Shown here piece by piece: positions 16,208 to 24,786 of a stretch of 64,000 nucleotides of DNA. The stretch is taken from contig NZ_FRCY01000007.1 of assembly GCF_900143075.1 (NCBI RefSeq), positions 186,001 through 250,000 of the forward strand, read 5' to 3'. Both the position numbers and the translations under genes were made by a program. A model generated the notes under the pieces. It made no database searches, had not been told where the DNA came from, and saw only the letters and a list, made by a program, of their open reading frames with translations. The stretch comes from Cyclobacterium lianum. GTDB lineage: Bacteria; Bacteroidota; Bacteroidia; Cytophagales; Cyclobacteriaceae. Position 1 is the stretch's first letter. Every line of letters starts with the position of its first letter.

Positions 16208-17458
16208 ATGAAAAACCTGGAAGATATCTTTCAACTGGTCCGGGAGGCCAGCAGAAAACTGCCTTTGCTACCTGAAGCAAAGATCAACAAAGTTCTTGAT
16301 GACCTGGCTATGGCTGCCATCAAATATACTCCGGAAATTCTCGATGCCAACCAGGAGGACCTGGACCGGATGGATCCCTCTGATCCAAAATTTGACCGGT
16401 TAAAGTTAACGGAGGAACGCCTCGAAAATATCGCAGAAGACATCATCAATGTAGCCAAGCTGGACTCCCCACTCGGAACGGTTCTGGCAGAAAAGCGTCT
16501 TCCCAATGGTCTGGAATTGAAGAAAGTCAGGGTACCCATCGGTGTTATCGGCATCATTTACGAATCCCGGCCTAATGTCACCTTCGATGTGTTTAGCCTT
16601 TGCCTCAAAACCGGCAATGCCCTGATTCTGAAGGGCGGATCAGACGCCTATGCATCCAACGCGCAGATCGTGGAGATCATCCATAAAGTTTTGACTAAAA
16701 ATAAAGTAGACCCCAATATGGTCCACCTGCTTCCGGCAGGTCGTGAGGCCACAAAAGGCCTGCTGGAAGCAGTCGGATTCGTGGACGTGATTATTCCTAG
16801 GGGAAGCCAGGGGCTGATCGACTTTGTCAGGGAGAACGCCAAAGTACCTGTGATTGAAACCGGCGCAGGCATCGTTCATACCTACTTCGACAGCTCGGCA
16901 GATCTGGAAAAAGGGACCCAAATCATATGCAATGCTAAAACCCGCAGGGTAAGTGTTTGCAACGCTTTGGATTGCCTCCTGATTCACGAGAATCGCCTGA
17001 GCGACCTGAAAACCATTTGTGCTCCACTTGCTGAAAAGGAAGTCAAAATCTTTGCCGACCAAAAAGCCCATGAGGCCCTGAAAGGAAATTATCCCGGTGC
17101 TTTGTTGCATATTGCAGATGAGGGACACTTCGGCACGGAATTCCTTTCACTTACCATGTCTGTAAAAACAGTGGCGGGAATGGAAGAGGCATTATCACAC
17201 ATTTCCAAATACAGCAGCAAACATAGCGAGGCCATCCTGGCTACTGACGAAAAGCGCATTGATCTTTTCCTTCAGTCCGTGGATGCGGCAGCCGTTTACG
17301 CCAATGCCTCAACCGCCTTTACAGATGGAGCGCAATTTGGCCTGGGAGCGGAGATTGGCATAAGCACCCAGAAACTTCATGCCCGCGGGCCCATGGCGCT
17401 GGAGGAAATGTGCTCCTACAAATGGCAAATCAGAGGTCAGGGCCAAATCAGGCCCTGA
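16208..17458 (+). CDS. proA: glutamate-5-semialdehyde dehydrogenase (gamma-glutamyl phosphate reductase)
   Basis: A 416-residue NADPH-dependent reductase that converts gamma-glutamyl phosphate to glutamate semialdehyde, the second step of proline synthesis. Diagnostic motifs: [42 protein letters not shown], the catalytic Cys near residue 251 in [13 protein letters not shown], and the C-terminal [20 protein letters not shown]. Length and motif order match the family. It is co-transcribed with proB. Confidence 0.96.
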   Translation: MKNLEDIFQLVREASRKLPLLPEAKINKVLDDLAMAAIKYTPEILDANQEDLDRMDPSDPKFDRLKLTEERLENIAEDIINVAKLDSPLGTVLAEKRLPNGLELKKVRVPIGVIGIIYESRPNVTFDVFSLCLKTGNALILKGGSDAYASNAQIVEIIHKVLTKNKVDPNMVHLLPAGREATKGLLEAVGFVDVIIPRGSQGLIDFVRENAKVPVIETGAGIVHTYFDSSADLEKGTQIICNAKTRRVSVCNALDCLLIHENRLSDLKTICAPLAEKEVKIFADQKAHEALKGNYPGALLHIADEGHFGTEFLSLTMSVKTVAGMEEALSHISKYSSKHSEAILATDEKRIDLFLQSVDAAAVYANASTAFTDGAQFGLGAEIGISTQKLHARGPMALEEMCSYKWQIRGQGQIRP

Positions 17459-17878
17459 TACTGAACCCTTCTTTGCATTTAATTTTCTTGCCAACACTCT
17501 ATTAAGCTTTATGAGGTAAAACCATTTTCATCAATAGCGCCTTCGTGGCATGGTTACGGAAAAGGAGCTGCCAACAAAATCTTGTCTTTTTGTTTTTTGA
17601 AATTTACCTATTGGAAAAATTCTGGTCCAAAGAATTTATTTTTTTTTAGTGCCCTCCATTACTCATTATTGGTGATTCGTAACCAATATATTACTAATGA
17701 TTTAAATGCTATAACTATTCCGGTATGATTTGGTTTTGATACCGAAGCAAAGATTATTTAACTCATGAATCATCACATCAATGGAAATGCGCAGGTAATC
17801 GAAACGGATATTGATGCCTCTAACGGTACACAGCGCCATGGAAGGAGCCATTAGCATCATTGAATAGGTTTGAAGAAT

Positions 17879-17910
17879 TTTGTAAAGATCCAAAAAACGG
17901 GCTTTACAAA
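17879..17910 (+). ncRNA. candidate small structured RNA or 3' UTR element ending at the 17927-17952 terminator
   Basis: TTTGTAAAG (17879-17887) pairs with CTTTACAAA (17902-17910), a 9-bp stem with a 14-base loop, 16 bases before a strong terminator. Two tandem stem-loops about 420 bases past proA could be the tail of an independent small RNA; a 3' UTR of proBA is equally possible. No known RNA family was recognised. Confidence 0.25.
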
Positions 17911-17926
17911 TTGTTGGTTTAGTTTT

Positions 17927-17954
17927 AAAAGCAGGTCAATAGACCTGCTTTTTT
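17927..17954 (+). terminator. intrinsic terminator between convergent transcripts
   Basis: AAAAGCAGGTC (17927-17937), AATA loop, GACCTGCTTTT (17942-17952), then more T residues on the plus strand. The stem is perfect over 11 bp. The T-run is better for plus-strand transcripts, but the stem could also stop the minus-strand glycosyltransferase operon that ends at 18007. Confidence 0.85.
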
Positions 17955-18006
17955 GGTCGTAAAAGTTAAAGGGCCTGCCGTTTTTGCAGCTTGCCTGATT
18001 TGCAGG

Positions 18007-18975
18007 CTATTCCTCTCCGGTATTTTTCCAGGAGCTGGGAAAGATAAGTTCCGCCAGCATACCCAAACCATAGGACAGCAATTGCCCGTATGAGGTCAAT
18101 ATTGCCAGAAAAGCTGTTTTCAGGCTTCCCAAAGCGGTAAAAAACAAAGCGAGTGTCCAGAAAACATAGGACAGCAGCAGTAATCGTGCTCCGCCGGGCC
18201 AAATCAGAGCCAGCAGGGGCATTGCCAGCAACCCCAATAAAAAGAATGCCGGAAGGAGATGTACGAGCTTAACGGCATCAGGGTGAAAGCGGCGGATAAA
18301 CAGCCGGTTACGGCCAAACTGAAAACTCTGGCGCAGGAATGACCAATAGTCATTTTTACGTTGGTGATACACAAAAGCATCTGGTACCAGTTCCAGTCGG
18401 TAACCGGCCTTTTTTATGCGCAAACTGATTTCAATATCTTCCGCCATATTGGGATGCACAAAACCTCCCAACCGGTCATACACTTCCCGTGAAAAACCCA
18501 TGTTGTAACCCCGGGCCTGGTATTTGGAGGGATCCTTCATCTTACCCCGGATACCACCTGTAGTCAACAGAGAGGTCATGCTGAAATTCATGGCCTTCTG
18601 CCAGTCATTAAACGTATGGTTCGCGTCGTCCGGCCCACCATGGGCCTGTAGGTGGCGGTTTTGAATGGCCAGGTCCAGTACCTGCAGGTAATGGGCAGGA
18701 ATGACGCAGTCGGAGTCGAAAAACACGAAGTAATCGCCCCTGGCAAGTTGCATCCCCTTGTTGCGGGCAAACCCCTGTCCGGTATTGTTCTGATAATGGT
18801 ATTGCAGGTTTATTTTTTCTTTGAATGTTTCTGCCTGCTTACTTGCTTTTTGCTCGGAGCCATCATCCACCAGCACCACTTCAAAGTCCTCGTAGGTCTG
18901 CTTACACAGACTTTCCAGCAACAGCTGCAGTTCTTCCGGGCGGTTGTAAACCGGGATGATGACAGAAAAGCGCAT
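18007..18975 (-). CDS. family 2 glycosyltransferase with C-terminal membrane segments
   Basis: A 322-residue GT2 protein from the ATG at 18975 (an ORF start one codon earlier is TTG). The GT-A domain begins MRFSVIIPVYNRPEELQ, with VLVDDGS, ARNKGMQLARGDYFVFFDSD (DSD as the DxD metal site) and GFSREVYDRLGGF plus EDIEISLRIKKAGY as acceptor-side motifs. The last ~100 residues contain about three membrane helices. It is the last gene of an operon with a second GT2, two DUF4199 proteins and a dihydroorotase-like gene, with a 1-base overlap to the preceding gene. Role inferred: envelope or lipid-linked glycan synthesis; donor and acceptor unknown. Confidence 0.9.
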   Translation of the reverse strand: MRFSVIIPVYNRPEELQLLLESLCKQTYEDFEVVLVDDGSEQKASKQAETFKEKINLQYHYQNNTGQGFARNKGMQLARGDYFVFFDSDCVIPAHYLQVLDLAIQNRHLQAHGGPDDANHTFNDWQKAMNFSMTSLLTTGGIRGKMKDPSKYQARGYNMGFSREVYDRLGGFVHPNMAEDIEISLRIKKAGYRLELVPDAFVYHQRKNDYWSFLRQSFQFGRNRLFIRRFHPDAVKLVHLLPAFFLLGLLAMPLLALIWPGGARLLLLSYVFWTLALFFTALGSLKTAFLAILTSYGQLLSYGLGMLAELIFPSSWKNTGEE

Positions 18976-19937
18976 CAAGATCCTGCGTTAATTTCCTCTT
19001 CGATATTGTAGTCGCTTTTCTGTGCGGTGGAAGAAGTCATCATTTCGGCCAGAAAGCCGGTTAAAAATAATTGAACTCCCACAATCAAAGCCACCAGCGC
19101 CAGAAAAAAAAGCGGTTGACTGGTGATTTCCCTTACGTGAAGGCCGAGACGCAGGCCCCGGATTTTTTCGAAAATCAGCCAGACAGTAATGAACAGGCCT
19201 GAAACGAAAGAAAGTGTTCCCAGCAATCCAAAAAAGTGCATGGGATTTTTGCGATAGCGATTGACAAAGGAAACCGATATCAGATCCAGAAAACCATGAA
19301 CAAAGCGCTCCAGCCCAAATTTGGTACTTCCGTATTTACGGGGGCGATGGGCGACTTCCTTTTCTCCTATACGGCTAAAACCATTCCATTTGGCTATCAG
19401 AGGAATGTAGCGGTGCATTTCCCCGTAGATATGGATATTTTTGACCACTTTTTGGTCATAAGCTTTCAGACCACAGTTAAAATCGTGGAGCTTGATACCG
19501 GATAACAGCCGGGTGACCCGGTTGAAAAAACGAGAAGGCAGGGTCTTGGACAGGGGGTCATAACGTTTGCGCTTCCAGCCGCTGACCAGATCAAAACCGT
19601 CCTCTTTGATCATCCGGTACAGTTCGGGAATTTCTTCCGGGCTGTCCTGCAGGTCGGCATCCATGGTAATCACCACCTCGCCGCTGGTCCGCGCAAAGCC
19701 GGTATCCAGGGCGGCGGATTTTCCATAGTTCCGAAAAAAACGGACCGCTTTTACACATATCCCCTTCCGGGAGAGGTCCTGAATGATACTCCATGAGCCG
19801 TCCGAGGATCCATCATCGACATAAACCAGCTCGTAGGACAGGCCGGATGGCTCCATTACCTGACTGATCCAGGCCTGTAATTCGGCCAGGGATTCTTCTT
19901 CATTGTAAACGGGTATGACGATGGAAAGCTGGGTCAT
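18975..19937 (-). CDS. GtrB/dolichyl-phosphate-mannose-synthase-like glycosyltransferase
   Basis: A 320-residue GT2 enzyme: TQLSIVIPVYNEEESL at the start, VYVDDGSSDGS, the metal-binding DADLQDSPEE, FNCGLKAYD, and two C-terminal membrane helices (about 230-255 and 270-300). This layout matches polyprenyl-phosphate glycosyltransferases such as GtrB/ArnC/DPM1-like proteins, which load a sugar onto a lipid carrier at the inner membrane. It overlaps its neighbours by single bases on both sides (TAATG/TGATG junctions), so translation is probably coupled to the DUF4199 gene upstream and the second GT2 downstream. Confidence 0.92.
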   Translation of the reverse strand: MTQLSIVIPVYNEEESLAELQAWISQVMEPSGLSYELVYVDDGSSDGSWSIIQDLSRKGICVKAVRFFRNYGKSAALDTGFARTSGEVVITMDADLQDSPEEIPELYRMIKEDGFDLVSGWKRKRYDPLSKTLPSRFFNRVTRLLSGIKLHDFNCGLKAYDQKVVKNIHIYGEMHRYIPLIAKWNGFSRIGEKEVAHRPRKYGSTKFGLERFVHGFLDLISVSFVNRYRKNPMHFFGLLGTLSFVSGLFITVWLIFEKIRGLRLGLHVREITSQPLFFLALVALIVGVQLFLTGFLAEMMTSSTAQKSDYNIEEEINAGS

Positions 19938-20494
19938 TAAAAATCCTTGGTTTTATCTTTCTTCTTTAGGATGGCACCCAGGATCAGAGCCAGAATGGCA
20001 TAGATGATGATTGATACGCCGAATGCCTTGAGCTGACCGGCTACGGTAAAGCTATTGGCCATTTCATTTCTCATTTCATCAATCTGGTCTCCCGAAATGC
20101 TGTCACCGGCACCGAAATTATCCAGCATGGCCACCATATTTTCCAACTGTGTTTCCACAAGCATTTCCGGCAGGCCGGGATCGATCACAAAATAAAGGAT
20201 CATATTCCCTATAGTGGAGATCAGGCCGGAAACGATCAGTGTCACAAAGGAAAACTGAAATGCTGCGCCAAAATCCATGTAGCCGCCTATTTCCTTGCGG
20301 TATTGGATACCAAAATAAATGACAAGCCCGAAAAAAAGCACCAAAACGACAATGCCGTACCAGGCAGCTACCAAATAGCTGTAGTCTATAAAATAAACGA
20401 TAAAATTGAATACCAGCATGAGCAAGCCGATAATTACCCCCGCATTCAGGGCTGCCCTGGCTGGAGTATTGCTTTTGAGTGTTTGTGGTTCCAT
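19937..20494 (-). CDS. DUF4199 membrane protein
   Basis: A 185-residue protein with about four membrane helices (residues ~14-35, 40-62, 75-105, 155-178) and a polar loop between helices 3 and 4. The hydrophobic pattern, including FGLVIYFGIQYRKEIGGYMDFGAAFQFSF, read as IYFGIQYRKEIGGYMDF then GAAFQFSF, matches the Bacteroidota family DUF4199, whose function is unknown. It lies between a second DUF4199 gene (3-base gap) and the GtrB-like glycosyltransferase (1-base overlap). The tight linkage suggests a supporting role in the same membrane process; that is inference only. Confidence 0.8.
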   Translation of the reverse strand: MEPQTLKSNTPARAALNAGVIIGLLMLVFNFIVYFIDYSYLVAAWYGIVVLVLFFGLVIYFGIQYRKEIGGYMDFGAAFQFSFVTLIVSGLISTIGNMILYFVIDPGLPEMLVETQLENMVAMLDNFGAGDSISGDQIDEMRNEMANSFTVAGQLKAFGVSIIIYAILALILGAILKKKDKTKDF

Positions 20495-20497
20495 AAG

Positions 20498-21013
20498 TTA
20501 TGATTTAACAGTTCTCTTTAAAATTATGGAAATTATTATGGTAAAAAACAATCCGGGAAAGATTTTTCTAAGGAAATCGTTCACAGCCACATCTAACCTG
20601 TTCATGGCCCGGAGACTGTCAAAGGTCTGGGAATAAGCGGTTTCATTGAGTTGCTCCTCCAGGATCTGCCGATTGTCTTCCATCAAGTTGAGATTTACCT
20701 GTTTGAATGCTTCAAATGCAGTGGGATCCAGGTGCAGGAATAAATAAACATACAGGGCAGAAAGGACAGCCATCAGCGTGTAGACAACAAAACCTACTGT
20801 CATCCCCTGGCTAAAATATAGTGTGCCACCGTTATACCCATCGCGGAAGCCTTTTATTCCAAAAAAAACAAAAACGGGAATGAACAGGTAGCCGAGTATC
20901 AGGTTCATGCTGAGGGGCTCCACATCGAGTATATACATGGTCAGAAAACCCAACAGACAGAGGCCTGCACCGGAAAGGCCAAATGGCCAGGCTGCGCGGA
21001 GGTATCTATTCAT
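20498..21013 (-). CDS. second DUF4199 membrane protein
   Basis: 171 residues from the ATG at 21013 (MNRYLRAAWPFG), which overlaps the end of the upstream dihydroorotase-like gene by 8 bases; a start seven codons earlier lies deeper in that gene and is less likely. Four membrane helices with the motif GIKGFRDGYNGGTLYFSQG after helix 2, comparable to YRKEIGGYMDFGAAF in the neighbouring protein, identify it as a paralogue. The two proteins may form a heteromeric membrane complex. Function unknown. Confidence 0.78.
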   Translation of the reverse strand: MNRYLRAAWPFGLSGAGLCLLGFLTMYILDVEPLSMNLILGYLFIPVFVFFGIKGFRDGYNGGTLYFSQGMTVGFVVYTLMAVLSALYVYLFLHLDPTAFEAFKQVNLNLMEDNRQILEEQLNETAYSQTFDSLRAMNRLDVAVNDFLRKIFPGLFFTIIISIILKRTVKS

Positions 21014-22253
21014 GGATGCCCTCCACTCTGCCACGATTGATCAGGTATTTCACGCGCCCTTTTAGCGCTTTCCCCCAATAGGGAGAATTTTCCGCCAATG
21101 AGGCATTGGTTTGGTGGTCCAGCGTCCACCTTGCTTCCGGATCAAAAACAGTAAGCGTTTCCCAGGCGGAGGATTCATTCCCCAATACCTTTTGCGGACC
21201 CGTGCAGAGTTTGCTGATCAGTAAGGGATACCCCAATTCTGCCTCGAGCTGCACCAGGGCCGGAACAAAGGTGGGCAATCCGGACATCCCGAAAGGCGAC
21301 AGATCAAACTCCATATTTTTGGCATCATTGTCATGGGGCACATGGTTGGAAACCAATGCATCAATGGTACCATCCCGAAGGCCCTCCAGTAAGGATTGCC
21401 GGTGTCTTTTTTCGCGGAAAGGTGGCATTACTTTCAGACAAGTGTCAAAATCAAAAAGATCTTCATCTGTAAACAGGAGCTGGTAAATGGAAACATCGGC
21501 AGTCACGGCAAGCCCCTCTGCTTTGGCCTTTCGGATGTGCTGCAGCGCACCCGGGGTGCTGACGGTCTGAAAGTGAAGTCTGCCCCCGGTATACCGGAGT
21601 ATTTCGAGGTTTTTCTGCACCGCCACCTCCTCAGCCAGGTCAGGAATTCCCCTAAGACCCAGGCGGGTAGATACGATTCCTTCATGCATTTGACCAAATA
21701 GCGCCAGCAGGGGATCATGACTTTGGTCAAAAAGTACGCCATCGACCCGCTGCAAATACTGCAAGGCCTTCATTAGCCGGTCTGAATGAGAAAGTGGCAA
21801 CAACCCCTCTCCGAAGACCCGGATGCCATAGTGGTTCAGGTCCAGCATTTCGGTGAGCCCCTCTCCTTCCAGGTCCCTGGTCACAGCAGCCTGAACATGG
21901 AATGTGGGAAAAAGCTGAGCCGAGTGGTTTTGAATATAAGCCACCTCATTTTTAGATTGCAATGGCGGCTGGGTATTGGGGAGCAGTACAGCCTCTGTCA
22001 TGCCTCCCTGCATGAGCGCCTGTGCCAGGCTATCGAGCGTTTCCCGGTATTCCAAACCAGGCTCCCCCGAAAAACATCTCAAATCAGTCCAGCCCTTCGA
22101 CCCCAGTAAACCACTACAGTCTAGCAGGGTTTCGGAGGGTCCGGGCTCATTGGTATCGGCTTTTTGGAGAGTTTTGCCATCAAACAGGTAATCATCCGGA
22201 GGGAGGATTTCTTCATCCGTGATAATTCTTAGTGACTGGAAGCGTACGCGCAT
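21006..22253 (-). CDS. dihydroorotase-like protein lacking metal ligands (probable pseudoenzyme)
   Basis: A 415-residue amidohydrolase related to class I dihydroorotase (PyrC), the enzyme that closes carbamoyl-aspartate to dihydroorotate. The scaffold is intact (GWTDLRCFSGEPG, LPNTQPPL, NHVPHDND, SGLPTFVPALVQ), but every metal-binding histidine looks replaced: the HxH after the first strand reads Arg59-Cys-Phe61, the two later His positions read Gln (FDQSHD) and Thr (FQTVST), and the catalytic Asp of DHxPH is Asn (SNHVPH, near 305). It is therefore probably inactive, like the PyrX partners of aspartate transcarbamoylase. It heads an operon with DUF4199 and glycosyltransferase genes. A structural or regulatory role is inferred. 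Confidence 0.82.
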   Translation of the reverse strand: MRVRFQSLRIITDEEILPPDDYLFDGKTLQKADTNEPGPSETLLDCSGLLGSKGWTDLRCFSGEPGLEYRETLDSLAQALMQGGMTEAVLLPNTQPPLQSKNEVAYIQNHSAQLFPTFHVQAAVTRDLEGEGLTEMLDLNHYGIRVFGEGLLPLSHSDRLMKALQYLQRVDGVLFDQSHDPLLALFGQMHEGIVSTRLGLRGIPDLAEEVAVQKNLEILRYTGGRLHFQTVSTPGALQHIRKAKAEGLAVTADVSIYQLLFTDEDLFDFDTCLKVMPPFREKRHRQSLLEGLRDGTIDALVSNHVPHDNDAKNMEFDLSPFGMSGLPTFVPALVQLEAELGYPLLISKLCTGPQKVLGNESSAWETLTVFDPEARWTLDHQTNASLAENSPYWGKALKGRVKYLINRGRVEGIHE

Positions 22254-22630
22254 TTGGAATCTTATTTTTGCAAAACTGCACTTTTATTCCCTAAAATGGA
22301 AATAAATTGCAGGGAAGAACTATAGGCCTGCTTCTGCTCGTTTCTGTCATTACCGGAATACGACCGGCTGCCTGGTTGTAGGATTTATCCCTAAAACAGT
22401 TAAAGGTCGAAGTTCTGGTTTCGCGGAATTGATCTCTTCCTTTGCCTAAAACGGGCTTGGTGGCTGTCAGCCCTAGCAAAGATTTTATTAAGGATCAAGC
22501 CTGTAACTGACTCATTCGGGCGCCGGAACACCTGGCCAGCTCATCATTGTCTCCCAGCCATTCACTCAAAAAACCCGTGCTGATCTATTTGTATCCTTGT
22601 GAATTAATTCATGCGGTTTGCCATCTTTTT
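22254..22630. other. intergenic region, 377 bases, no feature recognised
   Basis: Lies between the stop of the TPR gene of the methionine operon and the start of the dihydroorotase-like operon, both on the minus strand. It must contain the promoter of the second operon, but no exact TAnnTTTG box was found on the minus strand close to the ATG at 22253. No terminator hairpin with a T-run and no plausible small gene was seen. Confidence 0.4.
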
Positions 22631-23365
22631 TTAAAGATCTGCCAGATTTTCCTTTGCCAGTTCAAAATCAGGACTTAGGGAAAGGGCTTCTTCAAAGGCC
22701 GTCCTCGCTTCAGTGGCGCTTCCCTGATCTTTGTAAATCAATCCTTTAAGGTTTTGAGCGGCAGCGAGCATACTTACCTGCTGCATGGTATTGTCCTCTT
22801 TGGGGAAATTCAGGTTCTGTTCGGCAGCCTTCTTGTCCCGTATCAGCATATTGACAGAATTCAGGGCCTCTTCATATTTTTTTAAACTATACTGCAGGTA
22901 GCTGGTCTTGTAGAGGCTGAAAAGATCACCTGACAGCAGGTGCAGGGATTCGAAATGGGGTAGGGCCCGCTCCAAAGCACCCAGTTGCTCCAGAGAAAAT
23001 GCAGCTACTTCCAGACCAATCAGGCTTTTGTCATTCTTTTCGAGCAGGTCGAGTGCTACCAGGGCAGAAGACCCATATTGCTCCATTTCAAAATACAAGG
23101 AAGCGAGGGTTTCGGGATAGGAAAGATTATTGGGGTTGCGTTCCATGAGTTCGTATAACTTCATCTTGGCAACAGATGCATCATTGTATCTCATAGCCAG
23201 GGCATAAATCCGGTTATCCGAGTTGTTCCTGGCCTTATTGCTATCCGCTTGCACAGTAGCAGGTACCTCCGTCTGTGCATTGGTGCTATCCTGGGCCACG
23301 GCCACAGGCTGTATCAGCAGCCCCAGCAATACAATCAATACAGCGTATTTCATCATGATCTTCAT
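22631..23365 (-). CDS. exported TPR-repeat protein
   Basis: A 244-residue protein with an N-terminal signal peptide (hydrophobic core AVLIVLLGLLIQPVAVA, residues ~7-24) and a low-complexity linker (~25-48), followed by tetratricopeptide-like repeats to the C-terminus (ETLASLYFEMEQYGSSALV, AARTAFEEALSLSPDFELA style units, written EARTAFEEALSLSPDFELA in the sequence). Such proteins are periplasmic scaffolds. The ATG overlaps the stop of the CCA-transferase gene by 4 bases (ATGA), so it is the last gene of that operon. Specific partner unknown. Confidence 0.82.
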   Translation of the reverse strand: MKIMMKYAVLIVLLGLLIQPVAVAQDSTNAQTEVPATVQADSNKARNNSDNRIYALAMRYNDASVAKMKLYELMERNPNNLSYPETLASLYFEMEQYGSSALVALDLLEKNDKSLIGLEVAAFSLEQLGALERALPHFESLHLLSGDLFSLYKTSYLQYSLKKYEEALNSVNMLIRDKKAAEQNLNFPKEDNTMQQVSMLAAAQNLKGLIYKDQGSATEARTAFEEALSLSPDFELAKENLADL

Positions 23366-24786
23366 TCGTTTGTTTTTTTTTCTATTCCTTTTTTTGCAGC
23401 CAGCTCATACATCAACTGCAAAGCTTCATTTTTATTGTTTTGAATCTGACCATCCAGTATGGCTTCCTTGATTTCTTCCTTCAGATCTCCAACGATACGG
23501 GAGGGCTTGAGGCCAAATATAGTCATGATTTCATCTCCAGACACGGGAGGCTGAAAGTTTCTAACCTGATCTTTTGCTTCTACCTCCTGCAATTTCTTTT
23601 CTACTTTATCGAAATTGGCCAGAAAACGTTTGACCTTATGGTTATTCTTTGAAGTGACATCTGCCCGGCAAAGTTGCATGAGATCTTCCACATCGTCGCC
23701 GGCCTCAAAGAGCAACCTCCTCAAAGCCGCGTCCGTGACTTCATCATTGACCAGAGCTATCGGTCTAAGATGCAATTTTACCAATTTTTGCACATATTTC
23801 ATCCTATCGTCCATGGGCAATTTTAACCTTCTGAAAATCCCCGGCGTCATTCTGGCCCCCTTATCTTCGTGACCGTGAAAGGTCCAGCCAGCTTTTTGGT
23901 TGAAGCGCTTTGTTGCAGGTTTGGCGATATCGTGCATGATGGCCGCCCAACGCAGCCAAAGGTTGTCCGATCTGGCCGATAAGTTGTCCAATACCTGAAG
24001 GGTATGGTAAAAATTATCCTTATGGGATTTGTCGCCCACCGAATCTACTCCCTGAAGTGCCACCATTTCCGGAAAAAACTCCTTCAACAAACCGCTGACA
24101 AAGAGCAATTTGAATCCATAGGATGGCTTATCCGTCATGATGATCTTGTTCAGCTCATCGATAATCCGTTCTCCCGATATGATTGACAGCCGGGAAGCAT
24201 TACGGATGATACCTTCAAAAGTATCCGGGGCGATATCAAATTTCAACTGAGCCGCAAAACGAACCGCCCTTAACATACGAAGCGGATCATCCGAAAAGGT
24301 AATATTCGGGTCTGTGGGCGTACGAATCACCTTCCTTTTCAGGTCCTTTAGCCCTTCGAAGGGATCCAGCAAGGTACCGTAATTTTCCTTGTTTACTGCT
24401 ACTCCCAAAGTATTGATCGTCAGATCACGGCGCTCCTGGTCCTCTTGTAAAGTTCCCGCCTCCACCTTCGGTTTTCTGGATGCTGTCTGGTAAGACTCCT
24501 TTCTGGCTCCCACAAATTCAACCTCCCAATCGTCTATGCGTATCATGGCTGTACCAAAATTTTTAAATACCGATACAGCAGGTCGGTTTTCAAGGCTCCT
24601 GGATACCGCCTGCGCGAGTCGGATCCCGTCGCCAATACATACAAAATCGATATCTTTGCTGGGCCGCTCCAGCAAAATATCCCTGACATACCCCCCCACC
24701 AAATACGTTTCCATTCCCAACTGATCAGCTACAGTTCCAACCTGTTGAAATATGGAAATTTTATCTAAAGAACTTTTCAGATTCAT
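23362..24786 (-). CDS. cca: CCA tRNA nucleotidyltransferase with HD domain
   Basis: A 474-residue class II nucleotidyltransferase. The head carries YLVGGYVRDILL and SKDIDFVCIGDG (metal-binding DxD in KDIDF), followed by RRDLTINTLGV and DPLRMLRAVRFAAQL, the standard CCA/poly(A) polymerase motifs. The C-terminal half is an HD phosphohydrolase domain with WAAIMHDIAKPATKRF. It adds or repairs the 3' CCA end of tRNA using CTP and ATP. It overlaps the unknown gene upstream and the TPR gene downstream by 4 bases each, within the SAM-riboswitch operon. A poly(A) polymerase role is the main alternative, but one such gene per genome is usual in this group. Confidence 0.9.
   Translation of the reverse strand: MNLKSSLDKISIFQQVGTVADQLGMETYLVGGYVRDILLERPSKDIDFVCIGDGIRLAQAVSRSLENRPAVSVFKNFGTAMIRIDDWEVEFVGARKESYQTASRKPKVEAGTLQEDQERRDLTINTLGVAVNKENYGTLLDPFEGLKDLKRKVIRTPTDPNITFSDDPLRMLRAVRFAAQLKFDIAPDTFEGIIRNASRLSIISGERIIDELNKIIMTDKPSYGFKLLFVSGLLKEFFPEMVALQGVDSVGDKSHKDNFYHTLQVLDNLSARSDNLWLRWAAIMHDIAKPATKRFNQKAGWTFHGHEDKGARMTPGIFRRLKLPMDDRMKYVQKLVKLHLRPIALVNDEVTDAALRRLLFEAGDDVEDLMQLCRADVTSKNNHKVKRFLANFDKVEKKLQEVEAKDQVRNFQPPVSGDEIMTIFGLKPSRIVGDLKEEIKEAILDGQIQNNKNEALQLMYELAAKKGIEKKTNE

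Larger units (their letters stand above)
17459..18006. other. intergenic region between convergent proA and glycosyltransferase genes
   Basis: 548 bases without a convincing gene. The left part is AT-rich and featureless. Near the right end are two consecutive stem-loops (17879-17910 and 17927-17952), the second a terminator. A 29-codon ATG frame at 17765 has no recognisable product. The region may end the proBA transcript or carry a small RNA. Confidence 0.5.

Noticed and set aside
17765-17854. 29-codon ATG frame in the proA/glycosyltransferase gap
   Set aside because: Too short, no similarity recognised and no ribosome-binding or promoter support.
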